64,000 nucleotides of DNA. Origin: Streptomyces venezuelae (GTDB lineage: Bacteria > Actinomycetota > Actinomycetes > Streptomycetales > Streptomycetaceae). The first letter of the stretch is position 1; every line of letters starts with the position of its first letter. The notes under the pieces were generated by a model. The model was given only the letters and a program-made list of their open reading frames with translations, was not told the origin of the DNA and searched no databases. The stretch is taken from assembly GCF_008642335.1 (NCBI RefSeq), contig NZ_CP029191.1:7626001-7690000 (forward strand), written 5' to 3'. Of this stretch, positions 17,522 through 26,681 are shown one piece after another. The position numbers and the translations under genes were made by a program.

Positions 17522-18073
17522 ATGGCGCAGACCAGCATCGAGCAGAAGTTCACCACCCTGTTCGCTTGGTTCGACCGCAACGGCGACGGCTCGCTGACCC
17601 GGGACGACTTCCAGGCGTTCGGCGAGGTGTTCGCCGCGGTGGCGCCACGGGAGGAGGAGAAGAGCGCGCTGCGCGAGGCGTTCGTGCTCTGGTGGGACGT
17701 CCTGGGCGAGGCCGGTGCGCCCGACGCGCAGGGCCGCATCGGGCCCGACCGGTTCATCACCGCCATGCGGACCCACATCGCCGCCGACGCCAAGACCGTC
17801 GAACGCCTGGTGATGCCCATCATCGACGCCCTCATGCGGGCCCTGGACACCGACGGGAGCGGCACCCTCACCGCTGACGAATACGTCCGCATGTACGACG
17901 CGCTCGGCATCGACCCGGCCACCTCCGGTGCCGCCTTCCAGCGCCTGGACCGCAACGGGAGCGGCACCATCACCCACGACGAGTTCCGCACCGCCATCGA
18001 GGAGTTCTACCTCAGCACCGACACGGAGGCCCCCGGCAACTGGCTGCTCGGTTCGCCGCTGCCGCAGGGGTGA
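17522..18073 (+). CDS. EF-hand calcium-binding protein (calerythrin-like)
   Basis: The 183-residue protein has three canonical 12-residue EF-hand loops beginning DRNGDGSLT (about residue 18), DTDGSGTLT (about 117) and DRNGSGTIT (about 150). A fourth site around residues 60-75 has lost its ligands. This pattern of four EF-hands with one dead site is typical of calerythrin-like proteins of actinobacteria, thought to be calcium buffers or sensors. The start is secure: AAGGAGG lies 6 bases before the ATG. It stands alone and is convergent with the PucR-type gene. Confidence 0.9.
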   Translation: MAQTSIEQKFTTLFAWFDRNGDGSLTRDDFQAFGEVFAAVAPREEEKSALREAFVLWWDVLGEAGAPDAQGRIGPDRFITAMRTHIAADAKTVERLVMPIIDALMRALDTDGSGTLTADEYVRMYDALGIDPATSGAAFQRLDRNGSGTITHDEFRTAIEEFYLSTDTEAPGNWLLGSPLPQG

Positions 18074-18098
18074 GGCGCAAGCACCCGGCTCGGCTACG

Positions 18099-19238
18099 TC
18101 AGCCGGACCGAAGACCGACCGCCAGCGTCAGTTCGAGGACACGCTGCGGCGACCCGAGATCCGGGAACAGCTCCCGCAGCTGCGACATCCGGTACCGGAC
18201 CGTCTGAGGGTGGACGAACAGCGCCGCCGCCACCTCGTCCCGCCTCCCCTGGTGCAGCAGCCACGCCCGCAACGTCTCCTCCAGCCGCCGCGCGGTCGCG
18301 TCGGGCAGGGCCCGCAACGGTGCGAGGGCTCGGGCGCGCAGGTCCGCGAACGCCTCCGTGTCGGCGCTCAGCACCAGCTCGGACAGGTGGTCCTCGGTGT
18401 CGCGGATGTCGGGGGAGAGGGAGCGTGCGCGTACGGCCCGTGCGTACGAGGCGGACGCCCGCGTCCATGGCCGGGCCGGGCCGACGACGGCGGTGCGCTC
18501 GGTCAGCTGCCGCAGGAGACGGGACCGGTCGGCATCGGGGACGAACAGCACACCGGTGGCGTCCGGCAGATCGTCGAGGACGAGGGTGCTCGGGTCGAGC
18601 GTGCGGTAGGCGGGCCGGGCCTGGGCGGCGGGCAGGAGGACCGCGGTCAGGGAAACCGGTGGCTGCCACCCGGCCCGCTGCGCGGAGGAGAGGAGCACGT
18701 CCGGGGTCGCGCCGGCGAGGAGGTCGCGGGCCAGGTGTTCCAGGTGGAGCTCGTGGGCCCGGCCCCGGGCGGCCAGTTCGTCGGCGTGGCCCGCGGCGCT
18801 CGCGGCGGAGAGCTCGTCGATGTAGGCGAAGGTCAGCTCGGCGAACTTGGCGACCTCGGCGGCGGGCAGACCGGCCGGTACGGCGCCCGCCGCCAGGCAT
18901 CGCCAGGCCACGCGGGCGCCGACGCGGTAGGCACCGAGCAGGGCGTCCATCGAGCGGCCGTCGCGCACCTCGCCGCGGCCCAGCTCGTAGGCGGCGTCAC
19001 CGGCGTCGCCGCCCGTGGCGTTCCCGCTCGCGAGGTCCAGGTAGTGCCCCAGGGCGGTGCGGACGGCTCGGCGGATGGTGGCGCCCATCTTGCCCGAGAG
19101 GGCGTTGGCGTAGGGCGGGACCTCGTCGATGATCGCCTGAACGATCTCGTCGGCGGTGGTCCGCAACCTGGCCCGCAGCGCGGTGACTGTCGTCTCGTCC
19201 AGGGCCAGCTCGCTGACCCTCTGGATTGCATGGCTCAC
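18099..19238 (-). CDS. PucR/CdaR-type helix-turn-helix regulator
   Basis: The 379-residue protein has an N-terminal all-helical sensor region and a C-terminal PucR-type helix-turn-helix (DEVAAALFVHPQTVRYRMSQL, just before LELTLAVGLR). It is divergent from a ferredoxin-reductase/fatty-acid-desaturase pair and likely controls it in response to acyl chains or fluidity (inference). The GTG at 19238 (MSHAIQRVSEL) is favoured because GGGAA lies about 9 bases upstream. A TTG at 19259 would extend it by 7 residues into a perfect inverted repeat that looks like its operator. Confidence 0.82.
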   Translation of the reverse strand: MSHAIQRVSELALDETTVTALRARLRTTADEIVQAIIDEVPPYANALSGKMGATIRRAVRTALGHYLDLASGNATGGDAGDAAYELGRGEVRDGRSMDALLGAYRVGARVAWRCLAAGAVPAGLPAAEVAKFAELTFAYIDELSAASAAGHADELAARGRAHELHLEHLARDLLAGATPDVLLSSAQRAGWQPPVSLTAVLLPAAQARPAYRTLDPSTLVLDDLPDATGVLFVPDADRSRLLRQLTERTAVVGPARPWTRASASYARAVRARSLSPDIRDTEDHLSELVLSADTEAFADLRARALAPLRALPDATARRLEETLRAWLLHQGRRDEVAAALFVHPQTVRYRMSQLRELFPDLGSPQRVLELTLAVGLRSG

Positions 19239-19241
19239 GAT

Positions 19242-19260
19242 TTTGTTCCCTGCGAACAAA
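19242..19260. promoter_or_regulatory. perfect 7-bp inverted repeat, likely operator
   Basis: TTTGTTC and GAACAAA flank a 5-base spacer directly upstream of the PucR-type gene's start and 66 bases before the reductase start. The AT-rich perfect palindrome in GC-rich DNA suggests a binding site for the adjacent regulator, affecting itself and the divergent operon. Confidence 0.6.
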
Positions 19261-19325
19261 TAGGTCGTCCAGATTTACGTCCTGCGGTCAGGACTTTACG
19301 CCTTGAGGCGCAGCAAGCTGGAACC

Positions 19326-20381
19326 ATGACGAGTACAGCCCTCCGCAGCAGGGCGTGGAAACTACTGGAGATGGTCACGACGCCGCTGCTGCCGTCGGAC
19401 TACCTCGACCTGGTCAGCCCGCTGCGCGCGGGCGCCGACCTGCGCGGGCGCATCGAGGCCGTGCACCCCGAGACGGATGACGCCGCGACCATCGTGATCA
19501 GACCGGGACGGGGCTGGCGCGGTCACACGGCCGGTCAGTACGTGCGGATCGGGGTCGACGTCGACGGGGTGCGCCTGTGGCGTGCCTACTCCCTCACGTC
19601 GCCGACACACCGCAGGGACGGGCGCGTCACGATCACCGTGAAGGCGATCCCGGACGGCAAGGTCAGCAACCACCTGGTCCGCAGGGCGCGACCGGGCACG
19701 CTCATCCAGCTCGACCAGCCGACCGGTGACTTCGTGCTGCCGCCGGCCAAACCCGCCAAGGTGCTCTACCTGACGGCCGGCAGCGGCATCACGCCCGTGA
19801 TGGGCATGCTGCGCGACACCCGTTTCGACGACGTCGTCATGGTCCACTGCGCGCCGCGCCCGCAGGACGTGATCTTCCGCGACGAACTGCACGGCCTGGT
19901 CGGGGAGAAGAAGCTGCGGCTCACCGAGGTGCACACCGACACGGACGGCATGCTCGACATCGCCCGCCTCGACGAACTCGTGCCCGACTGGACCGAGCGC
20001 GAGACCTGGGCCTGCGGGCCCGCGGGCCTGCTCGACGCCGCCGAGAAGCAGTGGAGCGAGTACGGCGTACCGGAGCGCCTGCACACCGAACGTTTCCGTC
20101 CGAGCGTCGTCGTCGCCGGCGACGGCGGCGAGGTCACGTTCAGTGCCACCGGCAGGACCGCCGCCGCGGACGGCGCCACGCCGTTGCTGGACGTCGGCGA
20201 GGAGGCCGGTGTGCTCATGCCCTCCGGGTGCCGCATGGGCATCTGCTTCGGCTGCATCACACCGCTCAAGTCGGGCGCCGTCCGTGACCTGCGCACCGGC
20301 GAGATCACCGAGGCCGAGCCGGGCGTCCTCATCCAGACCTGCGTGTCCGCCGCCGCGGGCCCCTGTGACATCGAACGGTAG
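19326..20381 (+). CDS. ferredoxin reductase with C-terminal 2Fe-2S domain (desaturase electron donor)
   Basis: The 351-residue protein has a FAD domain (LWRAYSLTSP), an NAD(P) domain (LYLTAGSGITPVMGML) and a C-terminal plant-type 2Fe-2S domain whose cysteines appear in SGCRMGICFGC and, later, QTC. It should pass electrons from NAD(P)H to the desaturase encoded 7 bases downstream. The same arrangement is known for mycobacterial Rv3230c with DesA3. The ATG at 19326 follows AGCTGGAACC. Confidence 0.92.
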   Translation: MTSTALRSRAWKLLEMVTTPLLPSDYLDLVSPLRAGADLRGRIEAVHPETDDAATIVIRPGRGWRGHTAGQYVRIGVDVDGVRLWRAYSLTSPTHRRDGRVTITVKAIPDGKVSNHLVRRARPGTLIQLDQPTGDFVLPPAKPAKVLYLTAGSGITPVMGMLRDTRFDDVVMVHCAPRPQDVIFRDELHGLVGEKKLRLTEVHTDTDGMLDIARLDELVPDWTERETWACGPAGLLDAAEKQWSEYGVPERLHTERFRPSVVVAGDGGEVTFSATGRTAAADGATPLLDVGEEAGVLMPSGCRMGICFGCITPLKSGAVRDLRTGEITEAEPGVLIQTCVSAAAGPCDIER

Positions 20382-20388
20382 GAGCACC

Positions 20389-21507
20389 TTGACCGCCATC
20401 GACCCCACCGCCCATCTGACCGCGGAGCAGATCGAGGAGCTCGGCCGCGAGCTGGACGCGATCCGCGACGAGGTGATCGCAGGACGCGGCGAGAAGGACG
20501 CCGCCTACATCCGAAAGGTGATCTCGGCGCAGCGCAAGCTGGAGCTGGTCAGCCGGGGTGTGCTGCTGTTCTCGATCTTCCCGCCCGCGTGGCTGCTCGG
20601 CACCGCGGGTCTGTCCGTGGCGAAGATCATGGACAACATGGAGATCGGCCACAACGTCCTGCACGGCCAGTGGGACTGGATGCGGGACCCGAAGATCCAC
20701 TCCACCACCTGGGAGTGGGACCACGTCTCGCCGTCCGACCAGTGGAAGCACTCCCACAACGAGCTGCACCACACGTACACCAACGTGATCGGCAAGGACA
20801 ACGACCTCGGCTACGGCATCATGCGCGTCGACGAGGACCAGAAGTGGCACCCGATGCACCTCGGCCAGCCGCTGTGGAACTTCATCAACGCCTGCTTCTT
20901 CGAGTACGGCATCGCGGCGTACGACCTGGAGCTCGGCAAGAACCTGAGCAAGCGCCGCCGCAAGAACCCGGAGTTCCGCGCGCGGGCCAAGGCCGTGGGC
21001 CGCAAGATCCGCAAGCAGGTGCTCAAGGACTACGTGATCCACCCGCTCCTTTCGGGCCCGTCGTTCCTCCCCACGCTCGGCGCCACGTTCACCGCGAACC
21101 TGGTCCGCAACATCTGGTCCCACTCGGTGATCATGTGCGGGCACTTCCCCGAGGGCGTGCAGGTCTTCGAGCGCCGGTCGATCAAGGGCGAGACGCGCGG
21201 CCAGTGGTACCTGCGCCAGATGATGGGCTCGGCGAACATCAGCGGCAGCAAGGCCATGCACTTCATGACCGGCAACCTGTCGCACCAGATCGAGCACCAC
21301 CTGTTCCCGGACCTGCCGAGCAACCGGTACGCCGAGGTCGCGGTGAAGGTGCGCGCACTGTTCGAGAAGTACGAGCTGGAGTACGTCACAGGACCGCTCC
21401 CCAAGCAGGTGTTCTCCGCTTGGCGCAAGGTCTTCCGCCTCTCCCTGCCGAACAAGAAGCCCGGCGTCAGGACGCCGGACCGCGAGCGGGAACTCGTCGC
21501 GGCCTGA
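20389..21507 (+). CDS. membrane fatty acid desaturase
   Basis: The 372-residue di-iron membrane desaturase has the three histidine boxes: HNVLH, HSHNELHH and NLSHQIEHH. It introduces a cis double bond into acyl chains of CoA or phospholipid, probably delta-9, with electrons from the upstream reductase. The start is TTG at 20389, supported by TAGGAGC overlapping the previous stop. Unusually few membrane helices are hydrophobic enough to be obvious, as in other DesA3-type proteins. The operon is likely controlled by the divergent PucR-type regulator. Confidence 0.93.
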   Translation: MTAIDPTAHLTAEQIEELGRELDAIRDEVIAGRGEKDAAYIRKVISAQRKLELVSRGVLLFSIFPPAWLLGTAGLSVAKIMDNMEIGHNVLHGQWDWMRDPKIHSTTWEWDHVSPSDQWKHSHNELHHTYTNVIGKDNDLGYGIMRVDEDQKWHPMHLGQPLWNFINACFFEYGIAAYDLELGKNLSKRRRKNPEFRARAKAVGRKIRKQVLKDYVIHPLLSGPSFLPTLGATFTANLVRNIWSHSVIMCGHFPEGVQVFERRSIKGETRGQWYLRQMMGSANISGSKAMHFMTGNLSHQIEHHLFPDLPSNRYAEVAVKVRALFEKYELEYVTGPLPKQVFSAWRKVFRLSLPNKKPGVRTPDRERELVAA

Positions 21508-21555
21508 CGGCCGTTGGGGAACCGTAGGCGGGACCTCTTCCTGAGTGGGGGAAAA

Positions 21556-22674
21556 ATGAACAGACACACGGACCGGAGCGGCAGACGTGTGCGGCGCGCT
21601 TTAGGGGCCGCGGTGGTGATGGGTGCGCTCACCGCGGTGCTGCCCGGAGTCGCCTCGGCCGATGCGGCGAGCGGCGCGCGTGACAGCAGTGGCAGCAGTG
21701 TCGGAGTCGGTGTCGAGAGGATCAGTGTCGCCGCCGACGGCACTCAGCTGGACGGCGATTCCGCCGGTGGCGCGATCACGACCGACGGAGGCCGCACCGT
21801 CTTCACGTCGTCGGCGACCAACCTGACGCCCGGCAACGCCGCGGGCAGCGAGCGGGTGTACCTGCGCGACGAGCCGTCGGGGCAGATCAAGCACGTGGGC
21901 AGCTACCCCATCGACGCACCGGTGATCAGCGGCAACGGCGAATACTCCGCGTACTGGGTGCTGCTGTTCAGGGACACCAAGGTCAAGCTGGCCCAGTGGA
22001 CCGCGGGCAGCTCGATCGGCCTCAACTGCGATGCCCTCAACTGCAGTCAGCCGTCGGTGAGCGGCGACGGCCGCTACGTCGCCAACGTCGCCACCATCGG
22101 CCGGCCGTCGACCAGCCAGCGCATCGACGTGTGGGACTGGCAGGCCGGCACCAAGCAGGAACTCGCCTGGTTCGCCCACACCGCGCCGTCCCGGCCGTCC
22201 ATCAGCGGCGACGGCCGCTTCGTCGCCTACCAGGACGGCAAGACCAAGGACGTCTTCCTGTGGGACGGGGACCACGGCTCCATCTCCGGGCCGATCGAGG
22301 GCCCGGCCAAGGAGGCGGAGATCGTCCAGGTCAGCGAGGATGGCAGCAAGGTCGTCTACCTCTCGGGCGCCGACACGTACGTCCACGACGTGAGCTCGGG
22401 CACGGCCCGGCGCATCCCGGACGTCAAGGGCCTGGCCATCGACCCCACCGGCAACCATCTGCTGTACGCCCCGAACGACCCGACCGGACCGTCGCTCGTG
22501 CTGCGCGACCTGCGGACGGACACCGACAAGACCGTCTCGGACCGGCCCGCCTCGGCAGAGGTCGACGCGGTCAGCGCCGACGGGCACGACGTGGTCTTCA
22601 CGTCCACGGCCGACGACATCGTGCCGGGTGACACCAACGGCAAGTCGGACGTGTTCGTACGCCGCTTCGCCTGA
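21556..22674 (+). CDS. secreted TolB-like beta-propeller protein
   Basis: The 372-residue protein has a signal peptide (RRVRR, hydrophobic stretch, cleavage after VASADA). Repeated blades follow, marked by SGNGEYSAYW, SGDGRYVANV, SGDGRFVAYQ and SEDGSKVVYL, each about 45 residues. This is the TolB/WD40-like propeller common in secreted Streptomyces proteins. No catalytic residues are evident; a ligand- or protein-binding role outside the cell is inferred. Downstream are an MFS transporter and a small membrane protein in the same direction. Confidence 0.85.
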   Translation: MNRHTDRSGRRVRRALGAAVVMGALTAVLPGVASADAASGARDSSGSSVGVGVERISVAADGTQLDGDSAGGAITTDGGRTVFTSSATNLTPGNAAGSERVYLRDEPSGQIKHVGSYPIDAPVISGNGEYSAYWVLLFRDTKVKLAQWTAGSSIGLNCDALNCSQPSVSGDGRYVANVATIGRPSTSQRIDVWDWQAGTKQELAWFAHTAPSRPSISGDGRFVAYQDGKTKDVFLWDGDHGSISGPIEGPAKEAEIVQVSEDGSKVVYLSGADTYVHDVSSGTARRIPDVKGLAIDPTGNHLLYAPNDPTGPSLVLRDLRTDTDKTVSDRPASAEVDAVSADGHDVVFTSTADDIVPGDTNGKSDVFVRRFA

Positions 22675-22777
22675 CCGTCGCCGGGCAAGGGTGACGTCGG
22701 GGAACCGCCAGCTCCGCCCCCGTACAGCCTGTTGAACTGACAGCCGTGTCACACCGGGCTTTCACAGGGCGGAATCC

Positions 22778-24007
22778 ATGACCTCGCTGAACACCACGAC
22801 CGCAGCCACCCACCCCTCCGGAGGAGACGGACCGCCGGGCCCGTCTCCCTCGGTGCGGTGGCTCGCGGTGGCCGCCGTGACCTCGGGGATCTTCTCCATC
22901 GTCACGACGGAGATCCTGCCCATCGGGCTCCTCGACGAGATCGGGTCCGATTTCGGGGTCTCCGACGGCACCGCCGGGCTCATGATGACCATGCCGGGTC
23001 TCCTCGCCGCCCTCTGCGCGCCCCTGGCCACCGCGGCGACGGCGCGCGTCGACCGCCGCCTGATGCTGTGTCTGTTCACGACCCTGCTGCTCGTCGCGAA
23101 CCTGCTGGTCGCGGCGGCGCCCGGCTACTGGCTCGTGCTGGTGTCCCGCGTCCTCGTCGGCGTGGTCATCGGCGGGTTCTGGTCCATCGCCATCGGCCTG
23201 GCCGAACGCCTCGTGCCGGCCGAGTCGGTCGGGCGCGCCACGGCGGTGATCTTCTCCGCCGTGCCGCTCGGCTCCGTACTGGGCGTACCGGCCGGCACGT
23301 TCATCGGAAACACCGCCGGCTGGCGCACCGCCTTCGTCGTGATGAGCGCCTTCACCCTTGCCGTCCTGATCCTGATCGTCCTCGTCATGCCGCCCCTGCC
23401 GCCCACCGGGACGACCGACCTGCGGGCACTGGCCGGGCTGTTGAAGCGGGTGAACACCCGCTTCGCCCTGCTGCTGACGTTCTTGGTGGTGCTCGCGCAC
23501 TTCGGGACCTACACCTACGTCATCCCCTTCCTGCACGATGTCACGGGCGCGGGACCCCACCTGACGACGGCCGCACTCCTGGCCTACGGCGCCGCGGGAA
23601 TCGCGGGCAACTTCCTCGCCGGGGCGACGATCGCTCGTCACCCCCGAGCCGTCTTCGGGACCGTCGCCGCGGTGATCGCGGCCGTGACCCTGCTGCTGCC
23701 CGTCGCGGGGCGCGATCCGGTCGCGGCGCTGGCACTGCTCATCGTCTGGGGCCTGGCCTACGGCGCCGTACCCCTCTGTTCCCAGACGTGGTTCGTCAAG
23801 GCGGCCCCGGCCGCGCCGGAAGCGGCATCGGTCCTGTTCACCGCGTCCTTCCAGGCGACCCTTTCCCTCGGCGCGCTGACCGGAGGCGCCGTCCTGGACC
23901 GGACCTCACCCTCCGCGGTGATGGTGTGCGGCAGCGTCGTCGCGACACTCACGGTCCTGGCCGTCCTCCGTGCTGCCGCAGTTCCTCCGGCCGGGCGCAC
24001 TGACTAA
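22778..24007 (+). CDS. MFS transporter (DHA1/AraJ-like drug or sugar efflux)
   Basis: The 409-residue protein has about 12 membrane helices. The N-terminal half begins IFSIVTTEILPIGLL and contains the motif-A-like stretch around ATARVDRRLM; SRVLVGVVIGGFW lies in helix 4. These are typical of the AraJ/YdhP/YdeA branch of the major facilitator superfamily, proton-driven exporters of drugs or sugars. The substrate is unknown. It may share a transcript with the small membrane protein 33 bases downstream. Confidence 0.9.
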   Translation: MTSLNTTTAATHPSGGDGPPGPSPSVRWLAVAAVTSGIFSIVTTEILPIGLLDEIGSDFGVSDGTAGLMMTMPGLLAALCAPLATAATARVDRRLMLCLFTTLLLVANLLVAAAPGYWLVLVSRVLVGVVIGGFWSIAIGLAERLVPAESVGRATAVIFSAVPLGSVLGVPAGTFIGNTAGWRTAFVVMSAFTLAVLILIVLVMPPLPPTGTTDLRALAGLLKRVNTRFALLLTFLVVLAHFGTYTYVIPFLHDVTGAGPHLTTAALLAYGAAGIAGNFLAGATIARHPRAVFGTVAAVIAAVTLLLPVAGRDPVAALALLIVWGLAYGAVPLCSQTWFVKAAPAAPEAASVLFTASFQATLSLGALTGGAVLDRTSPSAVMVCGSVVATLTVLAVLRAAAVPPAGRTD

Positions 24008-24039
24008 GATCCTCGGCAGGCGAGTTGTCGGGGGGACAC

Positions 24040-24456
24040 ATGTCGGCCGGGCTTGACGAAGGGCGGATGCGGCATCTGGAGTTGATCCAGACGATCGTGA
24101 CCCGCATGGGCAACAACTCCTTTCTCATCAAAGGGTGGTCCTTGACGGTCACGGGCGCCCTGCTCGCCTACGCCGTCGGCAACGACAAGAGCGCCATCGC
24201 GCTCGTCGGCTTCGTGCCGGTGTTCGCCTTCTGGGCCCTGGACGGCTACTTCCTGTACCAGGAGCGGCTGTTCCGGCGGCTCTACGAGCGGGTGCGCAGC
24301 ACGTCGTCCGCGAACACGATCGAGCCGTTCGCCATGGACGTGGCGCCGGGCAGGGAGAAGGCGGGCGTCCTGAAGGCCGCCGGCTCCTTCACCGTCGCCG
24401 GGTTCTACGGAGGCCTCACCCTGGCCCAGGCGTTCGCGCTGCTATTCGTGCTGTAG
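24040..24456 (+). CDS. small membrane protein of unknown function
   Basis: The 138-residue protein starts with a helical segment (LELIQTIVTRMGNNSFLIKGW), then two adjacent membrane helices (residues 42-58 and 62-80), an amphipathic YQERLFRRLYERVR segment and a C-terminal hydrophobic helix. I recognise it only as a widespread uncharacterised membrane protein. ATG at 24040 follows GGGGGGACAC. Its last 15 bases overlap the convergent HIT gene, and a 15-bp tandem repeat forms both 3' ends. A role with the adjacent TIR operon is possible but unsupported beyond proximity. Confidence 0.75.
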   Translation: MSAGLDEGRMRHLELIQTIVTRMGNNSFLIKGWSLTVTGALLAYAVGNDKSAIALVGFVPVFAFWALDGYFLYQERLFRRLYERVRSTSSANTIEPFAMDVAPGREKAGVLKAAGSFTVAGFYGGLTLAQAFALLFVL

Positions 24457-24936
24457 GGATTCGTGCTGTAGGGATGCGTGCCGGAGGGCAGGGTTTCGCG
24501 GGATGGCGAGTGCCGCGCGCAGGCGCCGGGCCGAGTCGTCGAGGCGGTCCGCGTCCGTCTCGGCCGCCTCGGGCCACAGCCGCGGCATCCTGTCGCCCGT
24601 GTAGCGCGGTACGACGTGGACGTGGAGGTGGAACACGGACTGGGTGGCGACCGCGCCGGACGACTGGATGACGTTGAGCCCCTCGGGGCGGTGGACCGCC
24701 CGGACCGCGTGTGCGGCCCTGAGCACCGCCGTCCCGACGGCCGCCGCCGTCGCCTCGTCGAGGTCCCAGATGTCCACGACGTGGCGGCGGGGCACGACGA
24801 GGACGTGTCCCGGGTGGACCGGGTCGAGCGGGAGGAAGGTCAGGGTGTCGGCTGTTGCGGCGACGACACGGGCCGGTCGGGTTCCCGCTCCGACCTCGCA
24901 GAAGACGCAGCCGGGGGCGTGGTGTCCGGTGCTCAT
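24442..24936 (-). CDS. HIT-family nucleotide hydrolase
   Basis: The 164-residue protein has the histidine-triad motif HLHVHVVPR near residue 105 and upstream HPGHVLVVPRRH. HIT proteins cleave nucleotide phosphoramidates, dinucleoside polyphosphates or nucleotidylated sulfates. The ATG at 24936 overlaps the stop of the NB/TIR gene as ATGA, making it the third translationally coupled gene of the TIR operon; action on a TIR-derived nucleotide is an attractive inference. The last residues (SLQHESLQHE) come from a 15-bp tandem repeat. Confidence 0.9.
   Translation of the reverse strand: MSTGHHAPGCVFCEVGAGTRPARVVAATADTLTFLPLDPVHPGHVLVVPRRHVVDIWDLDEATAAAVGTAVLRAAHAVRAVHRPEGLNVIQSSGAVATQSVFHLHVHVVPRYTGDRMPRLWPEAAETDADRLDDSARRLRAALAIPRNPALRHASLQHESLQHE
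24444..24488. repeat. 15-bp tandem repeat, three copies
   Basis: ATTCGTGCTGTAGGG occurs at 24444-24458 and 24459-24473 exactly, with a diverged third copy at 24474-24488. It encodes the stop of the rightward membrane protein and, on the other strand, the repetitive C-terminus of the HIT protein. Confidence 0.9.
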
Positions 24937-26681
24937 GGACGAACGATAGGCCCCGGCCCGGCGACGTCCCTGAACGCCAGCGGCAGCTTCTTCACCAGGT
25001 CCCTGTCCAGGTGCGGCAGTTGGGTACTCGCCTGGGCGACCATGGACTGCGCGAGCGTGGACACGTAGTTGTTCAGCTCCCGCTCCTTGTTGTCCGCCAC
25101 CAGATCGAAGACGTCCCCCTCGTACTCCGGCTTGCCCCCCGAATGGACCCAGTACTGGTACGGCGCGAAGTCGGCCGGCATCTGCCAGTCCGAGAGAGGC
25201 CTGATCCAGAACACCGGCATGATGGCGATGGGCTCCTGGCCCGGGACCGCGTTGAGGTTCGCCATCCGCTGCACCATGACGGCCCACTCGCGCCGGCACC
25301 AGTCCCGCTGGAAGTACCCCTCCGTGATCAGGGGGACCATCAGTCGCGTCGTGCGGATCGCCTCGATCATCTTCGGCTCCCACGTCGCCCCGTGCTGCAT
25401 GAGCTTGTCGAAGAAGCCGGACTTCGTCACCCGCCCGCCGAGCTTCGCCGTCACCCGCTTCTCCAGCAGATTGTGGAACCTGAGCGCCTCGTCGAAGTCG
25501 ACCTCCCGGTTGTGCCAGCTGGTGAAGAAGAAGCAGGACGACGCCTCGGCCGGCTCCGCAGCCCCGGCCCGCCCCGCCGACGACGCCTGCCCCGCCGTCC
25601 GCAGCGTCCCGTGCCAGAGCTCCGCCAGCTCCCCGGCGAGACCTCGTACGCTGTCCGCCATCTGACGGCCGGTCCCCGCCGCCTCGGCCGCCTCCGACAC
25701 CGTGTCGGCCAGCGCCCGGACGAATCCCGGATCCTCCTGCTCGAACACGGTGTCGAGCAGCAGGTCGACGCGCTCGGCCATGGACAGGAGTTCCACGCCC
25801 ACGGACGCCGTCTTGGGCAGCACGGTCGCCGTCGGCCGCGACCGCAGGGCCTCCATCCAGCGCAGGTAACTGCCGGTGTTCTCGCACACCGTCGCGCGCA
25901 ACAGGCTGGACCGCAGGCTCGTGCGCGCCGTGTCGAGCACGTCGGCCCGCCGTGGCGGGGGGAGCGAGGGGGACGGTTCCGGGCGCGCGGGCGGCGGGGG
26001 AACCATGCGGGCTATCTCCGTGACGGTGGCGACCTGTTCCACGGTGACCTTGCCCGACAGGACCGCTTCGCCGGCGCGCACGATCTGGCGCGGATGCCCG
26101 TCGAACATGTCGGCGAGCCGTGCGGCCTGCCGATTGTCGAGACCCATGTTCTCCATGAGGAGCCGGACCACGTCGGTACCGGCCAGCGGCCCCACCAGCA
26201 GCCGGGCGTCCTGCTGCCACGACCCGGTCCCGCGCGACGTGACCAGAACGCGCGCGTTGCCCTCCGGGAAATGCTGCCGCAGCCCGTCCGGGTCCGCCGC
26301 GTTGTCGAAGATGTAGAGCCAGTCGGCCGCCGTCGGACCGTCGAGCGGCCGCCCCAGATCCCGCTCGAACCGCTCGCGCAGCCGCTCCGTCTCCTCCGCC
26401 ACCCGCCCGGCGAGCCGGACCGGGTCCGGTTCCCTGGCGCAGTCGAAGACCCACATCAGTTCGTAGTGCTGGGTGAAGAGATGGGCGTAGGAGATGGCGA
26501 GCTGCGATGTCCCGTACCCGTGCGGACGGCCCTCCGGGTCGTGTACCAGCACGGCGCGGTGGTCCATGAGCAGCCGGTGCGCGTCCGCGATCTCCTCGTC
26601 CCTGCCGACGAACGGGGCCGGCAGCGGTGGGAGGTTGTTGATCCGCGGCAGCTCCCGGGGCGGACGACGTGACGGGCTCAC
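24933..26681 (-). CDS. degenerate NB-ARC-like plus TIR domain protein
   Basis: The 582-residue protein begins with an NB-ARC-like region (VGRDEEIADAH, then WLYIFDNAADPDGL as Walker B and ARVLVTSR). The expected P-loop is replaced by HDPEGRPHGYG, so ATP binding is doubtful. The C-terminal half from about residue 386 is a TIR-like domain (SCFFFTSW) that keeps the WCRRE motif with a candidate catalytic Glu near residue 465, as in NAD-cleaving TIRs. The two domains are joined by a helical linker. The GTG start at 26681 overlaps the upstream TIR gene, and the stop overlaps the HIT gene; all three must be one operon. I infer a sensor-effector role in the conflict-type locus. Confidence 0.75.
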   Translation of the reverse strand: MSPSRRPPRELPRINNLPPLPAPFVGRDEEIADAHRLLMDHRAVLVHDPEGRPHGYGTSQLAISYAHLFTQHYELMWVFDCAREPDPVRLAGRVAEETERLRERFERDLGRPLDGPTAADWLYIFDNAADPDGLRQHFPEGNARVLVTSRGTGSWQQDARLLVGPLAGTDVVRLLMENMGLDNRQAARLADMFDGHPRQIVRAGEAVLSGKVTVEQVATVTEIARMVPPPPARPEPSPSLPPPRRADVLDTARTSLRSSLLRATVCENTGSYLRWMEALRSRPTATVLPKTASVGVELLSMAERVDLLLDTVFEQEDPGFVRALADTVSEAAEAAGTGRQMADSVRGLAGELAELWHGTLRTAGQASSAGRAGAAEPAEASSCFFFTSWHNREVDFDEALRFHNLLEKRVTAKLGGRVTKSGFFDKLMQHGATWEPKMIEAIRTTRLMVPLITEGYFQRDWCRREWAVMVQRMANLNAVPGQEPIAIMPVFWIRPLSDWQMPADFAPYQYWVHSGGKPEYEGDVFDLVADNKERELNNYVSTLAQSMVAQASTQLPHLDRDLVKKLPLAFRDVAGPGPIVRP

